DNA of 64,000 bases from the NCBI GenBank assembly GCA_963807465.1, contig CAWECB010000002.1:124001-188000 (forward strand). The letters are read 5' to 3'. Each line of letters opens with the position of its first letter. Position 1 is the first letter of the stretch. Positions 35,829-45,008 of this stretch are shown here, piece after piece. The notes under the pieces were generated by a model that saw only the letters and a list, made by a program, of their open reading frames with translations, was not told where the DNA came from and searched no databases. This stretch comes from CAWECB01 sp963807465 (GTDB lineage: Bacteria > Patescibacteriota > Minisyncoccia > Minisyncoccales > Minisyncoccaceae). The position numbers and the translations under genes were made by a program.

Positions 35829-36671
35829 TTAATTATTATACCCGAAGAGGATTTTTGCCTCTTCAACCAATCTTTCTATCTGCCCCCTTGGTATATTAGC
35901 CTTTCTGCTGAATTTTTCAATATCAAGGCTTAAAAGGTCATCAGCGAGCATCATCCCCTCGCCAGAAAAAGCATCCATAAAATGCCCCTTAAGGGAGGGA
36001 ATAATGGTAATAGGGTAAAGTTTTCTTCTATCTATCATACTTTCCAGGCCCTCGTTGTCGGGATATTTCCATCCCAGCAGATTTATCCCTTGGCATTTGG
36101 AATACTTGATGGCCTGGTTGGTAAATTTTGAGTTTGTTACGATGAGAAAATCAATTTTACTGTAATTTTTGAAATGGCCGGCTGCCTTAATGTCTTCCAA
36201 AACAGCAAACCCCTTGAGACAAACATTCAAATCTATCTTATCACCCTTATTGTTCCTGTACTTGCATTCCCCGATATGCACTTCTCCATTCCTTGAAGCG
36301 ATAAAATCCGTTTCGTGCTCGACGCACCTTCCATTGAGAATCTTGTCTATTCCGACTTCAAATCCGTAATTAATCAATATTTCCTTGACGTATTTCTCGA
36401 AAGCGAACCCAGCCGGGCCCAGCTTCCTTATCCCTTCTTTTAAATTAAACCTCAGTGCAAATTGTGGATTTTCCTTTTTAAGTTCCTGTTTCACCCTCTT
36501 AAAAATATCGGCGGTGTTAATTCCCTGATAGGCCTCATTTTCTACAATATGCGCGATTTTTCTCGCCAGAGAGCTAGAAGCTCCTGCGCGCAAGGCCGAA
36601 TCATATACTTTCTTAACCGAAAAAGGCTCTTTCTCTCCATTAAGCTTTGTAACGCTGATTAGGGAGGGCAT
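35829..36671 (-). CDS. ATP-cone domain fused to a Mrr-like PD-(D/E)XK nuclease
   Basis: 280 residues. About 1-90 form an ATP-cone domain (KLNGEKEPFSVKKVYDSALRAG, as at the start of ribonucleotide reductases). About 100-205 form a restriction-endonuclease-like fold with FEKYVKEIL, TDFIA and GECKYRN, the D...ExK active-site pattern. The tail may be helical. The fusion suggests a nuclease controlled by ATP or dATP, perhaps for defence or repair. No methyltransferase partner is next to it. Confidence 0.78.
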   Translation of the reverse strand: MPSLISVTKLNGEKEPFSVKKVYDSALRAGASSSLARKIAHIVENEAYQGINTADIFKRVKQELKKENPQFALRFNLKEGIRKLGPAGFAFEKYVKEILINYGFEVGIDKILNGRCVEHETDFIASRNGEVHIGECKYRNNKGDKIDLNVCLKGFAVLEDIKAAGHFKNYSKIDFLIVTNSKFTNQAIKYSKCQGINLLGWKYPDNEGLESMIDRRKLYPITIIPSLKGHFMDAFSGEGMMLADDLLSLDIEKFSRKANIPRGQIERLVEEAKILFGYNN

Positions 36672-36676
36672 AAGGA

Positions 36677-36961
36677 TTAATCGAAACTCGATTTAATTCT
36701 TTCCTTTACTTTCTCGTAATTATTTTTGATCCTTTTTATCTTAAAGCTGTTAATGATATATGCGAGGCCTACGAAAATAATTGCGATACCGATAAAATAC
36801 GCAGAAACTTCCAGCGCTTGGGCCGGCCAGACGATGAAAGACGCACCGAGAAGTATGGCTACGACCCCTGTCGAAAAAACAATCCACCAGTTTCCGCTTA
36901 TACTCTTAACATAACGGTCGATTATACCTATAACGAAGAAAGATTGATTGTTGTTTTCCAT
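36677..36961 (-). CDS. Small DUF308/HdeD-like membrane protein
   Basis: 94 residues with two membrane segments (about 24-45 and 50-70) and a charged tail (KIKRIKNNYEKVKERIK). The pattern ISGNWWIVFSTGVVAILLG resembles DUF308/HdeD proteins, which have three such hairpins; here there is only one. Function unknown. Confidence 0.6.
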   Translation of the reverse strand: MENNNQSFFVIGIIDRYVKSISGNWWIVFSTGVVAILLGASFIVWPAQALEVSAYFIGIAIIFVGLAYIINSFKIKRIKNNYEKVKERIKSSFD

Positions 36962-36971
36962 AATCTTTTAA

Positions 36972-37301
36972 TTATCTATTGTCTCCGCTTCCATGCAACT
37001 CTCCTCTCTCTTGGCGAGATCTCAATTTATCCAGGTTATTCTGAGCTACATCTTCCAAAGAAATACCCAATTCTTTTGACAGGTTGGCTATATACCACAA
37101 AACGTCTCCTAGCTCTTTCTTGATTTCCTCTTTTTTCTCCGGAGAAACTATTCCGTTTCCGTCCCTTAAAACTTTCTTGATTTTTTCAGCTACCTCGCCC
37201 GCCTCTCCGGCCAGGCCCAAGGTCGGGTATATGAAATTGTTATCCTTGTTTGGATAGACAGCTGTCTTTCTTGATTCTTCCTGATATTCTTGAAAAGTCA
37301 T
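36972..37301 (-). CDS. MazG-like nucleotide pyrophosphohydrolase
   Basis: About 109 residues of the all-alpha NTP pyrophosphatase superfamily. GLAGEAGEVAEKIKK and KKELGDVLWYIANLS hold the ExxE and ExxD metal-binding motifs. It would split nucleoside triphosphates to monophosphates, removing damaged nucleotides. The start at MTFQEYQEESRKTA is chosen because the family begins with that helix; a more upstream ATG would add an unrelated hydrophobic stretch. Confidence 0.88.
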   Translation of the reverse strand: MTFQEYQEESRKTAVYPNKDNNFIYPTLGLAGEAGEVAEKIKKVLRDGNGIVSPEKKEEIKKELGDVLWYIANLSKELGISLEDVAQNNLDKLRSRQERGELHGSGDNR

Positions 37302-37373
37302 TTTCTTTTTATTAATTATTATCTTTAAGTAGATTATAACAAATAAACAATAAAAATCCAATAAATGCATCCC

Positions 37374-37667
37374 TTAAAAAAGCAAAGGCGGAGAGGGATT
37401 TTGGTTTTCCAACCTTTTCCTCACCGCTACGGCTGCTCCTCCGAGAGCTCGGAGAATAGCCATTTCCCTCTTCCGAGAATCATGTAGATTATTCTTGATA
37501 TCTAGCACGTCCTCGGTTGAGAAATCTTCTATCTGTACCCTTGGGTCAATAGCCTCCCCCACTGCAGCCTTAAGGATTTTCCTTATGCTGTTTTGAGTAT
37601 GAGGGAAACGCCTCGGACAATTCCTATAGAAGGCATCGATCCTTCTATCCGCTTCAACTGGGTCCAT
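37374..37667 (-). CDS. Hypothetical protein, 97 residues
   Basis: I do not recognise it. It is rich in Arg and Asp, predicted mostly helical, and has no membrane segment or known motif. A single cysteine and the stretch TQNSIRKILKAAVGEAIDP are visible. It lies between the MazG-like gene and a membrane protein gene on the same strand. The frame is open and codon use looks similar to its neighbours, so a real gene is likely. Confidence 0.5.
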   Translation of the reverse strand: MDPVEADRRIDAFYRNCPRRFPHTQNSIRKILKAAVGEAIDPRVQIEDFSTEDVLDIKNNLHDSRKREMAILRALGGAAVAVRKRLENQNPSPPLLF

Positions 37668-37682
37668 ATTTACCGCTTCCTA

Positions 37683-38210
37683 TTATATAATACTTTCTTT
37701 TTTTGTCAATCCAAATCCCCCAATAATAAAGTACGCGATAATTCCACCCAATACGGCTGTGATCAGCTGCGGCCAACTCATCATTATCGCAATCTTCGAA
37801 GCAACCTGTCCTTTTATGAATAAGCCAATTAAAACATTGCTCGCGAAAAACAGTAATGAAAACTTCAAGAGGGCTGCTGGTACCAAACCGAGCCAGAAAT
37901 TCTTCTTCCTTAACAAATTAAAGACATGCACCAATAGAATGTTTCCTGCGATTATGAAAGGAATCATCGGCACAAATACCGCCGGAAGCAATCCGGAAGC
38001 CACTGATATTATGCTTGGTAAAAAACAAAGAAGAAGAGTCTTTCTGGGCCCGAGTACAACGCCGGAAACCAGGAGGACTGCGTTAACGATCGTTCCTGTT
38101 ATATACTGGTTGCCTATGAGGGGCGCAAAGGTGATTATCGCCAGAAAAAAAGACAGTTGAGCAAATAAAAGAGCTGAGGTTCTATTGGCCAAAGAAGTTG
38201 CTTTTTCCAT
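37683..38210 (-). CDS. Membrane protein next to the hydrogenase, ECF S-component-like
   Basis: 175 residues with five or six membrane segments. The pattern (FAPLIGNQYITGTIVNAVL, then GPRKTLLLCFLPS) resembles substrate-binding S components of ECF vitamin transporters. It begins six bases after the [FeFe]-hydrogenase gene, so it is probably cotranscribed. It might import a vitamin or metal or serve the hydrogenase in the membrane; neither is shown. Confidence 0.6.
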   Translation of the reverse strand: MEKATSLANRTSALLFAQLSFFLAIITFAPLIGNQYITGTIVNAVLLVSGVVLGPRKTLLLCFLPSIISVASGLLPAVFVPMIPFIIAGNILLVHVFNLLRKKNFWLGLVPAALLKFSLLFFASNVLIGLFIKGQVASKIAIMMSWPQLITAVLGGIIAYFIIGGFGLTKKESII

Positions 38211-38216
38211 AATGTT

Positions 38217-39941
38217 TTATTTTATTACCTTAGCCCCGCCCTTATTTTTTTGAAAATAGTGGGTGTGGCATATCTTATGAATTATTTCCTTATTATTGAA
38301 AAATTCTTTGTATAGCGACTCGACTATCGGGCTTTCATGAGCCAGCCTTACCGGTTTCTTACCGTCAATATCGTATAGAGCCATCGCTCTTGCCTTCCTT
38401 ATATCCCTATCGGTAGGCATGGGTTGCCCCCCACCTCCGATACATCCTCCGGGACAAGTCATAACCTCCACATAATCATACAGTCTTGGTTCTTTCTTCA
38501 ATCTTTCCAGAAGCTTCTGGGCATTACCCGAGCCGTTAATGATAGCTATTCTTATGGAAACTTCTCCTATCTTTACCGTCGCCTCTTTGGCTTCGTCCAT
38601 TCCTCTTACCTGCTTGAATTCAATGTCTTTTAGGTTCTCTCCGGTCAATTTGAAATAGGCCGTCCTCAATGCCGATTCGGTCACCCCTCCCGTCGCTCCG
38701 TATATGACCCCGGCTCCAGTGGGCAGATCCCAGGGAGTGTCCGCTTCCTCGGATCTGATATTATTCAAATCAATCTTGTTCCTCTTGAAAAGACATGCCA
38801 GTTCATGGGTCGTCAAAACATAATCTATCGGCTTTAATCCATCAACCGATAACTCTTCCCTCGTCGCCTCGAACTTCTTCGATGTGCAGGGCATTATCGA
38901 AACAATGACCATCTTTTTAGGGTCGATGTTTTCTTTTTCTGCGAGATAGGTCTTAGTCATACCTCCAAGTATTATCTGAGGAGACCTAACTGTTGTTAAG
39001 TTGGGCATGAATTCGGGATAAAAGAACTCGACATATTTTACCCATGAGGGACAGCACGATGTAAACATGGGAAGTCCCCTATTTTCCTTAATCCTTTCAA
39101 TTAGCTCTTCGGACTCTTCTATAGTCGTAACATCGGCTCCGACCGAAACGTCAAATACTCTATCCGCCCCTAATTTTTTGATCCCAGCAACCATCTGTCC
39201 CAAAACTATTTTTCCGTATCCCATCCCGAATTCCTCGCCGATGCTGCTCCTAATCGCGGGAGCGAACTGGAAGACAACGAACTTATCTTTGTCTTCAAGC
39301 GCTTCCTTGACGCTCTTTACCGCATCCACCTCCGTAAACGACCCGCTCGGACAATGGGCCAGGCACTGACCGCAGTAAATGCAGTCTATCTTTTCGTCTT
39401 TATTTGGAACCACCTCAAAGAATGATCCGTTCTGTTCGACAGCTAAGAATCCCACCCCTTGTTTTTTACACATCTGGACACAGTTATGGCAATCAATGCA
39501 TTTCGAACTGTCAAACTTAATTGAAGGCCCGAATTGGTAAACCGGATAGCCTTTCTTCCTGTCTTTGAACGTAGCCATCTCTATATCGAATTCCTTGACT
39601 AAGGCAAGGAGCTTACAGTGGTAACTCCTTGCACAATCACTGCAATGCTCAACATGCTGGGCGAAAAGCAATTCCAAATTAGTCTTTCTCGCCTTTTTTA
39701 TCTCCGGAGAATCGGTAATGACCTCTATACCTTCCTCTATTTCTGTTGAACAGGATGCGAAAAAACCCCTTCTTCCGACGACGGATACCATGCACAAGCG
39801 ACAACTCGTTTCAGGCTCTAAGTCGGAATGGTAGCAGGCGGCCGGAATATTAACGCCGTTCCTCTTCGCCACCTGTAGTATCGTTTCACCCTTAATTCCT
39901 TCAACCTCCTTGCCGTCGATTTTAAACGTTATCTTTTCCAT
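38217..39941 (-). CDS. hydA: [FeFe]-hydrogenase catalytic subunit
   Basis: 574 residues. A [2Fe-2S] ferredoxin domain (about 1-80, CRLCMV and CSTE), a His-ligated [4Fe-4S] motif (HCSDCARSYHC), two [4Fe-4S] clusters (CIDCHNCVQMC, CIYCGQCLAHC), then the H-cluster domain with TSCCPSWVKY, MPCTSKKFEATRE and CPGGCIGGGGQP. All H-cluster cysteines are present. It makes or uses H2 and is very oxygen-sensitive. Its start overlaps the NuoF-like gene by 20 bases, pointing to an NADH-linked complex. The maturases HydE, HydF and HydG are not in the window. Confidence 0.95.
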   Translation of the reverse strand: MEKITFKIDGKEVEGIKGETILQVAKRNGVNIPAACYHSDLEPETSCRLCMVSVVGRRGFFASCSTEIEEGIEVITDSPEIKKARKTNLELLFAQHVEHCSDCARSYHCKLLALVKEFDIEMATFKDRKKGYPVYQFGPSIKFDSSKCIDCHNCVQMCKKQGVGFLAVEQNGSFFEVVPNKDEKIDCIYCGQCLAHCPSGSFTEVDAVKSVKEALEDKDKFVVFQFAPAIRSSIGEEFGMGYGKIVLGQMVAGIKKLGADRVFDVSVGADVTTIEESEELIERIKENRGLPMFTSCCPSWVKYVEFFYPEFMPNLTTVRSPQIILGGMTKTYLAEKENIDPKKMVIVSIMPCTSKKFEATREELSVDGLKPIDYVLTTHELACLFKRNKIDLNNIRSEEADTPWDLPTGAGVIYGATGGVTESALRTAYFKLTGENLKDIEFKQVRGMDEAKEATVKIGEVSIRIAIINGSGNAQKLLERLKKEPRLYDYVEVMTCPGGCIGGGGQPMPTDRDIRKARAMALYDIDGKKPVRLAHESPIVESLYKEFFNNKEIIHKICHTHYFQKNKGGAKVIK

Positions 39942-40911
39942 TTTTTTTGATCACTTTTTCTATTAGGCTACTGAAAGGAACCGGCATTCCTCTTCCCAAT
40001 GCACAGAAACTGGTATTACCAAGCGAGTCGAATAAAGAATACAATAATTCGTAATCAATTTTTCTGCTTTTAACCATTTCGTAAATTCTATAAGCACCCT
40101 CTCTACAAGGAAGGCATTTGTCGCAATTTTGGTTATGGAAAAATTCTGCCCATTTCTCCATTAATTCATAAACATCCGTCTTATCTCTATTGTAAATGGT
40201 AATCGAACCCGCTCCGCTAGCAGGCTTGTCCAATTCATTTGGTAATATTATTTCGCCCGAAGCGCCCCCTCCGACCTGGACAAAAAAATCGAATTTAGGA
40301 TAGTTTCCGGTCTCTTTTAAAACCTGCTCAATCGTCAAGCTGTCCGGCAATTCATACACTCCCTCGTTCTCAACCTCCCCGTTGACGGAATAAAATCTTT
40401 TCTTGCTGTCCTCTCCTTTGCTTACCTTGCTGACGTAATAGAACGTTTCAACGTTATTCATTAGGGTCGGGCATCCAAACAAGCCGTAATCGGTCAAAAA
40501 GGGTGGTTTCTTTCTCGGTTGACATCTCTTTCCCTCTATGAGCTCGCAGGCGGCGGTTTCTTCCCCTCCGATATATCCTACCATTTTCTTAAAAAGGATT
40601 ATGGGCTTATCCCCGATAATTTTTTTCAGATTGTCTTTGTACTTATCGTAATAGTTCTTATTCAAATACAGGTATGCAGCCGTAGCCCCGAGTTCCTTGA
40701 TGGCGATGTCCATTCCGTTGATGACTTCTTTCGGATAATTCTCAAGAATGTACCCGTCCTTAAAAACGTTCGGCTCTCCTTCCGAAGAATTGCAGATGAC
40801 GTATTTCTTATCTCCCTTGGCACGCTTAACCATTTCCCACTTCGAACCAGTGGGAAATCCTGCTCCGCGGGCCTTAAGCTCGGCTTCTTTTAGTTTGGTG
40901 ATGATATCCAT
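39922..40911 (-). CDS. NuoF/HydB-like NADH-binding flavoprotein subunit, short
   Basis: 329 residues. ARGAGFPTGSKW near the start, SSEGEPNVFKD, and GGEETAAC belong to the NADH- and FMN-binding domain of NuoF; CDKCLPCREG with a later cysteine holds a [4Fe-4S] cluster. The N-terminal thioredoxin-like [2Fe-2S] domain and the C-terminal ferredoxin domain of bifurcating HydB are missing. No HydC/NuoE partner gene is adjacent. It probably passes electrons between NADH and HydA, but with fewer clusters than HydABC complexes. Confidence 0.9.
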   Translation of the reverse strand: MDIITKLKEAELKARGAGFPTGSKWEMVKRAKGDKKYVICNSSEGEPNVFKDGYILENYPKEVINGMDIAIKELGATAAYLYLNKNYYDKYKDNLKKIIGDKPIILFKKMVGYIGGEETAACELIEGKRCQPRKKPPFLTDYGLFGCPTLMNNVETFYYVSKVSKGEDSKKRFYSVNGEVENEGVYELPDSLTIEQVLKETGNYPKFDFFVQVGGGASGEIILPNELDKPASGAGSITIYNRDKTDVYELMEKWAEFFHNQNCDKCLPCREGAYRIYEMVKSRKIDYELLYSLFDSLGNTSFCALGRGMPVPFSSLIEKVIKKNGKDNV

Positions 40912-40967
40912 GGTAATTATTATATCAGTAAAACAGTTAAATGGAACGTTGACAAAATTACGAATTA

Positions 40968-42510
40968 TTATAAGGGCATGCTGCCGTGCTTTCTTGGAAT
41001 CTTAGGCTCCCTTTTGTTCAAAAGCGATTCTAGACACTTTATCAAGATTGACCTTGTATTCTTGGGGTCGATTATTATGTCTATCTGTCCCAGTTTCCAG
41101 CCGAAAAAGTATCAATGCCTTCCCTTATTTCCTTAATTTTATCTTTTTCTAATTTTTGAGGATTAGAACTCTCTGCCAGTTGCTTACTGAAAATAATTTT
41201 GACAGCCTGCTCCGCTCCCATCACCGCTATCTCAGCCGAGGGCCAGGCAATAACCTGGTCATAGCCTAATTCGCGAGAAGCTAAGGCGATATATGCTCCA
41301 CCGAAAGCCTTCCTTAAAATCACGCTTATTTTCGGAACCGTGGCTTCGGCATAGGCATACAAAACTTTCGCCCCGTGGCGGATTATTCCCTGATATTCCT
41401 GGTTTGTTCCGGGCAAATATCCCGGAGTATCAACCAAGTTGATTAAGGAATATTGAAAGCATCGCAGAATCTGAACAAAGCGCGCAATCTTGTCCGAAGA
41501 ATCGATGTCCAAAACTCCCGCCATTGATTTGGGTTGATTCGCGACTATCCCCGTAACATTTCCATTCAATCTCGCAAATCCGACAACCGCATTCATGGCA
41601 AACCGCTGATGAACTTCAAAAAGAAGTATCTGCATCGAAAACTTCTTCAATGACTGATTTGATGTTATATCCCTTTTCCTGCTCCTCGGGAACTATTTCC
41701 AAGAGATTTATCGTTTTCTTTTTTCAAAGTTCCGCAAGCCAGTTGCTCCCTCATAGAATCTTCCATATTGTTCTGAGGCAGATACGAAAGAAGCATTTTC
41801 GACTCCGATAAAACAATCTTTCTCGTTTTCGTAAACAAAATGGGCGCAGCCACTTTAGAGGAATGAATTGATGCTCCTCCCAAACTTTCGGAAGTGACAT
41901 CTTCTCCCGTAACTTTCTTAATAACTTCCGGACCAGTAATGTACATCTGCGATATCCCCTGGACCATGAAAATGAAATCCGAAAGTCCGGGAGCATAGCA
42001 TGCGCCTCCGGCCGAAGGTCCAGCTATGATGCTTATTTGCGGTACAACTCCCGATGCTTTAACCATGCTTTTAAATATGGCCGCATAGCCGTCGAGACTG
42101 GCTACTCCTTCCTGTATCCTCGCTCCACCCGAATCGATTATCCCGATAACGGGGCAGCCAGTCTTTTTTGCCAGCTCAATCACTTTTGCAATTTTCTTTC
42201 CGTGCATTTCCCCCAAAGAGCCTCCCATTTTGGAGAAGTCTTGGCTATAACAGACAGGTACGCTGTTTATATTACCAAAACCCGTAACGACCGAATCGCC
42301 CGAAAACTTCTTTTTATCTAGGCCCAGAGCGTCGGAACGGCTCTCGACAAAAGCATCCAATTCGACAAAGGTCTCGGCGTCAAGGAGAAAATTTATCCTT
42401 TCCCTGGCAGTAAGCTTGCCCTTCTGGTGCTGTTTTTCCGTCCATTTCGGGATTATCCGAAGCTCAGAAGTCTTCCTATTTAATTTTTCGATCTCCTTTT
42501 TGAATTTCAT
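40968..42510 (-). CDS. Acyl-CoA carboxylase carboxyltransferase (PccB type), frameshifted
   Basis: It transfers the carboxyl group from carboxybiotin to acetyl-CoA or propionyl-CoA. The first frame (41,665-42,510) has GKLTARERINFLLD, SQDFSKMGGSLGEMHGKK, GIIDSGGARIQEG and GPSAGGACYAPGL. A second (41,081-41,650) has VTGIVANQPKSMAGVLDID, DTPGYLPGT and AFGGAYIALAS. The final NKREPKIPRKHGSMPL lies in a third frame ending at 40,968. Between the first two, LEIVPEEQEKGYN lies in yet another frame. Three indels, at about 41,700, 41,655 and 41,095, partly in homopolymers, break it. Intact it would have about 513 residues, normal for PccB. Confidence 0.88.
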
Positions 42511-42511
42511 A

Positions 42512-43061
42512 TTATCTAATTATTATTTTTAATTGTTCCCTAAGACCGGAAACAATTCGTTTTAATATTTCTTTATTATCGACTTCTCTTCCTAATTCCA
42601 TTTTTATGGATGTTGCTATACTCTTTAAGTCTTCCGGAAATCCTTCTATATTCGTATTTACCCCTATGCCCATGACCGACGATTTTGACCTCTCCGCCAA
42701 TTACATTCTCGGTCAATATCCCGCATACCTTCTTCCCGTTCACGAATACGTCGTTCGGCAACTTCATCATCGGCTCCAAATTGAAATTATCTTTGATTAC
42801 TCCCGCAACTATGAACGCGGCAAGCATAGTCAGCGTCTGCAAATTATGGATATCGCTCTTGGGTAGGATTACTGTAAAATATAATCCGCCTACGGGAGAA
42901 AACCATCTTTCTCCTTTCCTTCCATGCCCAGATTCCTGCTTTAAAGCATGAACGACCGTCCACGGCTTCCCATCCTTAAGGGCCAGTTCTTTGGCTTTTT
43001 CATTTGTAGAAGGAACGGCTTCGTAAATTACGATATTCTCTTTTGGGTATGGTTCCGTCAT
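42512..43061 (-). CDS. birA: Biotin-protein ligase, catalytic domain only, one frameshift
   Basis: It attaches biotin to the lysine of the biotin carrier protein encoded just upstream. Visible are STNEKAKELA, SGHGRKGERWFSP (family GRGRxGRxW), KLPNDVFVNGKKVCGIL and, in another frame after about 42,680, MGIGVNTN. There is no DNA-binding N-terminus, so it does not act as a repressor. At about 183 residues it is short; the C-terminal beta-barrel domain is absent. Its start overlaps the carrier gene by four bases (ATGA). Confidence 0.87.
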
Positions 43062-43450
43062 GATAAAACGATTAAGATTTCACCCTCCCTAACCTTCTGA
43101 TCCTTTTCTACTAATATCTGCTTGATCTTTCCCTCGAACTCAGAAACAATCTCATTCTCCATCTTCATAGCGGATAGTGTTAGAATTTTCTGTCCGCTCT
43201 TTACCATATCTCCCTCTTTGGCGAAAATGTCTGAAATGACGCCAGCAAGAGAAGCCCTGATTTCCTTTTTTGAAAGGTCCCTCTTGGGCATCACCGTTTG
43301 AACGATTGAAACCTCTTCCTCTTTTATCTTCTCGTCCATGTTAAAGGCGAACTCCTTGTCCCCGACGGTTATCTTGACTTTATTGCCCTCCTCGTCTCCC
43401 GCTATTTCGACATCGTATTCTTTGCCTTTGATATTTACTTTCAGTTTCAT
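43058..43450 (-). CDS. accB: Biotin carboxyl carrier protein
   Basis: 130 residues. An N-terminal beta-rich segment of about 55 and a linker, then a biotinyl domain with LTLSAMKMENEI; the lysine in AMKM carries biotin. The lipoyl-like fold is complete. It is the mobile arm between the biotin carboxylase encoded one base upstream and the carboxyltransferase. The form resembles the carrier of propionyl-CoA or oxaloacetate decarboxylase-type complexes rather than E. coli AccB. Confidence 0.93.
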   Translation of the reverse strand: MKLKVNIKGKEYDVEIAGDEEGNKVKITVGDKEFAFNMDEKIKEEEVSIVQTVMPKRDLSKKEIRASLAGVISDIFAKEGDMVKSGQKILTLSAMKMENEIVSEFEGKIKQILVEKDQKVREGEILIVLS

Positions 43451-43451
43451 A

Positions 43452-45008
43452 TTAATTTTCCATCATCTTTAACCTCTGGGACATCGTCCACTTTGAAATA
43501 CTATTCCCTTTTCTCGGGTTCTGCTTATCCTCTTCTTTCAATTTTTTATAAACCTGGAAAACCACTCCGGCCAATTCGCTTTCCGTCATCTCCTCAACTA
43601 TCCTCGGACAGAATTCCTCTTTTAGATAAGGCTTACATGACAATTCCTTCAATATCTCGCTCTTGTCGATGAAATCGGTATTGAAGTTTCCTTTCAAAAA
43701 CTGATTGTTATTGAGTAGGAGCTTAAAGAAAGGTATCGTAGTTTCAACACCCTCGATAACGGTTTCATCAAGCGCCCTCTTTAGTCTTCCGATAGCTTCC
43801 TTCCTCGTCTTGCCCCAAGCGATGGTCTTGCCCAACAAAGAATCGAAAAAAGGATATATTTCCTGTCCTTCGTGCAAGAAGCTGTGTATGAACACTCCCT
43901 GCCCCCCAGAAGCGATGTATTTATTAATCTTCCCCGGAGTAGGCTGGAAATTCTTGTAAGGGTCTTCCGCATTGATCCTTGCCTCAATGGCACAGCCGCT
44001 GAAGTAAACGTCTTCCTGTGTAAAAAGTAGCTTCTCTCCCTGGGCAATCCTTATCTGCTGTTCAACTATGTCTATCCCGGTAATTGCTTCCGTAATCGGA
44101 TGTTCCACCTGTATCCTCGGATTGACTTCCATGAAGTAGAAGTCTTTGGTTGAACTGTCTACTAGGAATTCCACGGTGGCTGCTCCCTCGTATTTCAACT
44201 CCTTGCCCAGCTTTACCGCCCACTTGCCCATTTTTTCCCTCATCTTTTCGTCAATGAAAGAAGAGGGTGCTTCCTCGATGAGCTTCTGGAACCTTCTCTG
44301 TATGGTACACTCTCTTTCTCCCAGATGCACGACATTTTCCCCGTCTCCCAATATCTGTATCTCTATATGCTTAGCTTCTGGTAGATATTTCTCAAGAAAA
44401 AAGTCGACGTCTGAAAATCCGCTTGCCATCTGCCTCTGGACATCCAAAGAAATAGCGAAAAGCTCTCCCAAACTCACCTGACCGTTGACTATCCTTATGC
44501 CCATACCTCCACCTCCTTTCTGCGCCTTCAAGATAAACGGGGGCTTTATCTTCTTTGCCCATTTGATCAATTCTTTCTTGGTCTTGATAGGGTGGTCACT
44601 CGCGGGTAAAGTCGGCACGCCGAGCTTCTTAGCGATTTTCTTTGCTTCAATCTTGTCCTCGAACTTTTTTAAAAGGCTGTATCTTGGCCCAATGAACCTT
44701 ATATTATTCCACTTGCAGCGCATCGCAAATTTCCAGTTCTCGGAAAGGAAACCGTACCCGGGATGGATCGCATCGACTTTCGCTTTTTTCGCTATTTCGA
44801 TTATCTTTCCAGCGTCCAGATATCCAGAAACGCCCTCTTTCCCTAAGAAATAATACTCGTCGGCAAGGTTGGTTTCTATAAAATTGTTCTCCTGCCCGGG
44901 CATAGGGCAAAGGGCGACGGTCTTTATGCCCATCTCTTTACATGTCCTTATGATCCTTAAGGCAATTTCTCCCCTGTTTGCGATTAATATCTTCTTAATT
45001 TTTTTCAT
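43452..45008 (-). CDS. accC: Biotin carboxylase
   Basis: 518 residues of the ATP-grasp biotin carboxylase family. KILIANRGEIALRIIRTCKEMG at the start, HPGYGFLSEN, KAQKGGGGMGIRIV (ATP lid), EECTIQRRFQKL-like RECTIQRRFQKLIEEAPS, and EVNPRIQVEHPITE. It carboxylates biotin with bicarbonate and ATP. Slightly longer than E. coli AccC (449), with extra residues at the C-terminus as in acyl-CoA carboxylase alpha chains that lost the carrier domain. Its start overlaps the end of plsC by 14 bases. Confidence 0.95.
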   Translation of the reverse strand: MKKIKKILIANRGEIALRIIRTCKEMGIKTVALCPMPGQENNFIETNLADEYYFLGKEGVSGYLDAGKIIEIAKKAKVDAIHPGYGFLSENWKFAMRCKWNNIRFIGPRYSLLKKFEDKIEAKKIAKKLGVPTLPASDHPIKTKKELIKWAKKIKPPFILKAQKGGGGMGIRIVNGQVSLGELFAISLDVQRQMASGFSDVDFFLEKYLPEAKHIEIQILGDGENVVHLGERECTIQRRFQKLIEEAPSSFIDEKMREKMGKWAVKLGKELKYEGAATVEFLVDSSTKDFYFMEVNPRIQVEHPITEAITGIDIVEQQIRIAQGEKLLFTQEDVYFSGCAIEARINAEDPYKNFQPTPGKINKYIASGGQGVFIHSFLHEGQEIYPFFDSLLGKTIAWGKTRKEAIGRLKRALDETVIEGVETTIPFFKLLLNNNQFLKGNFNTDFIDKSEILKELSCKPYLKEEFCPRIVEEMTESELAGVVFQVYKKLKEEDKQNPRKGNSISKWTMSQRLKMMEN

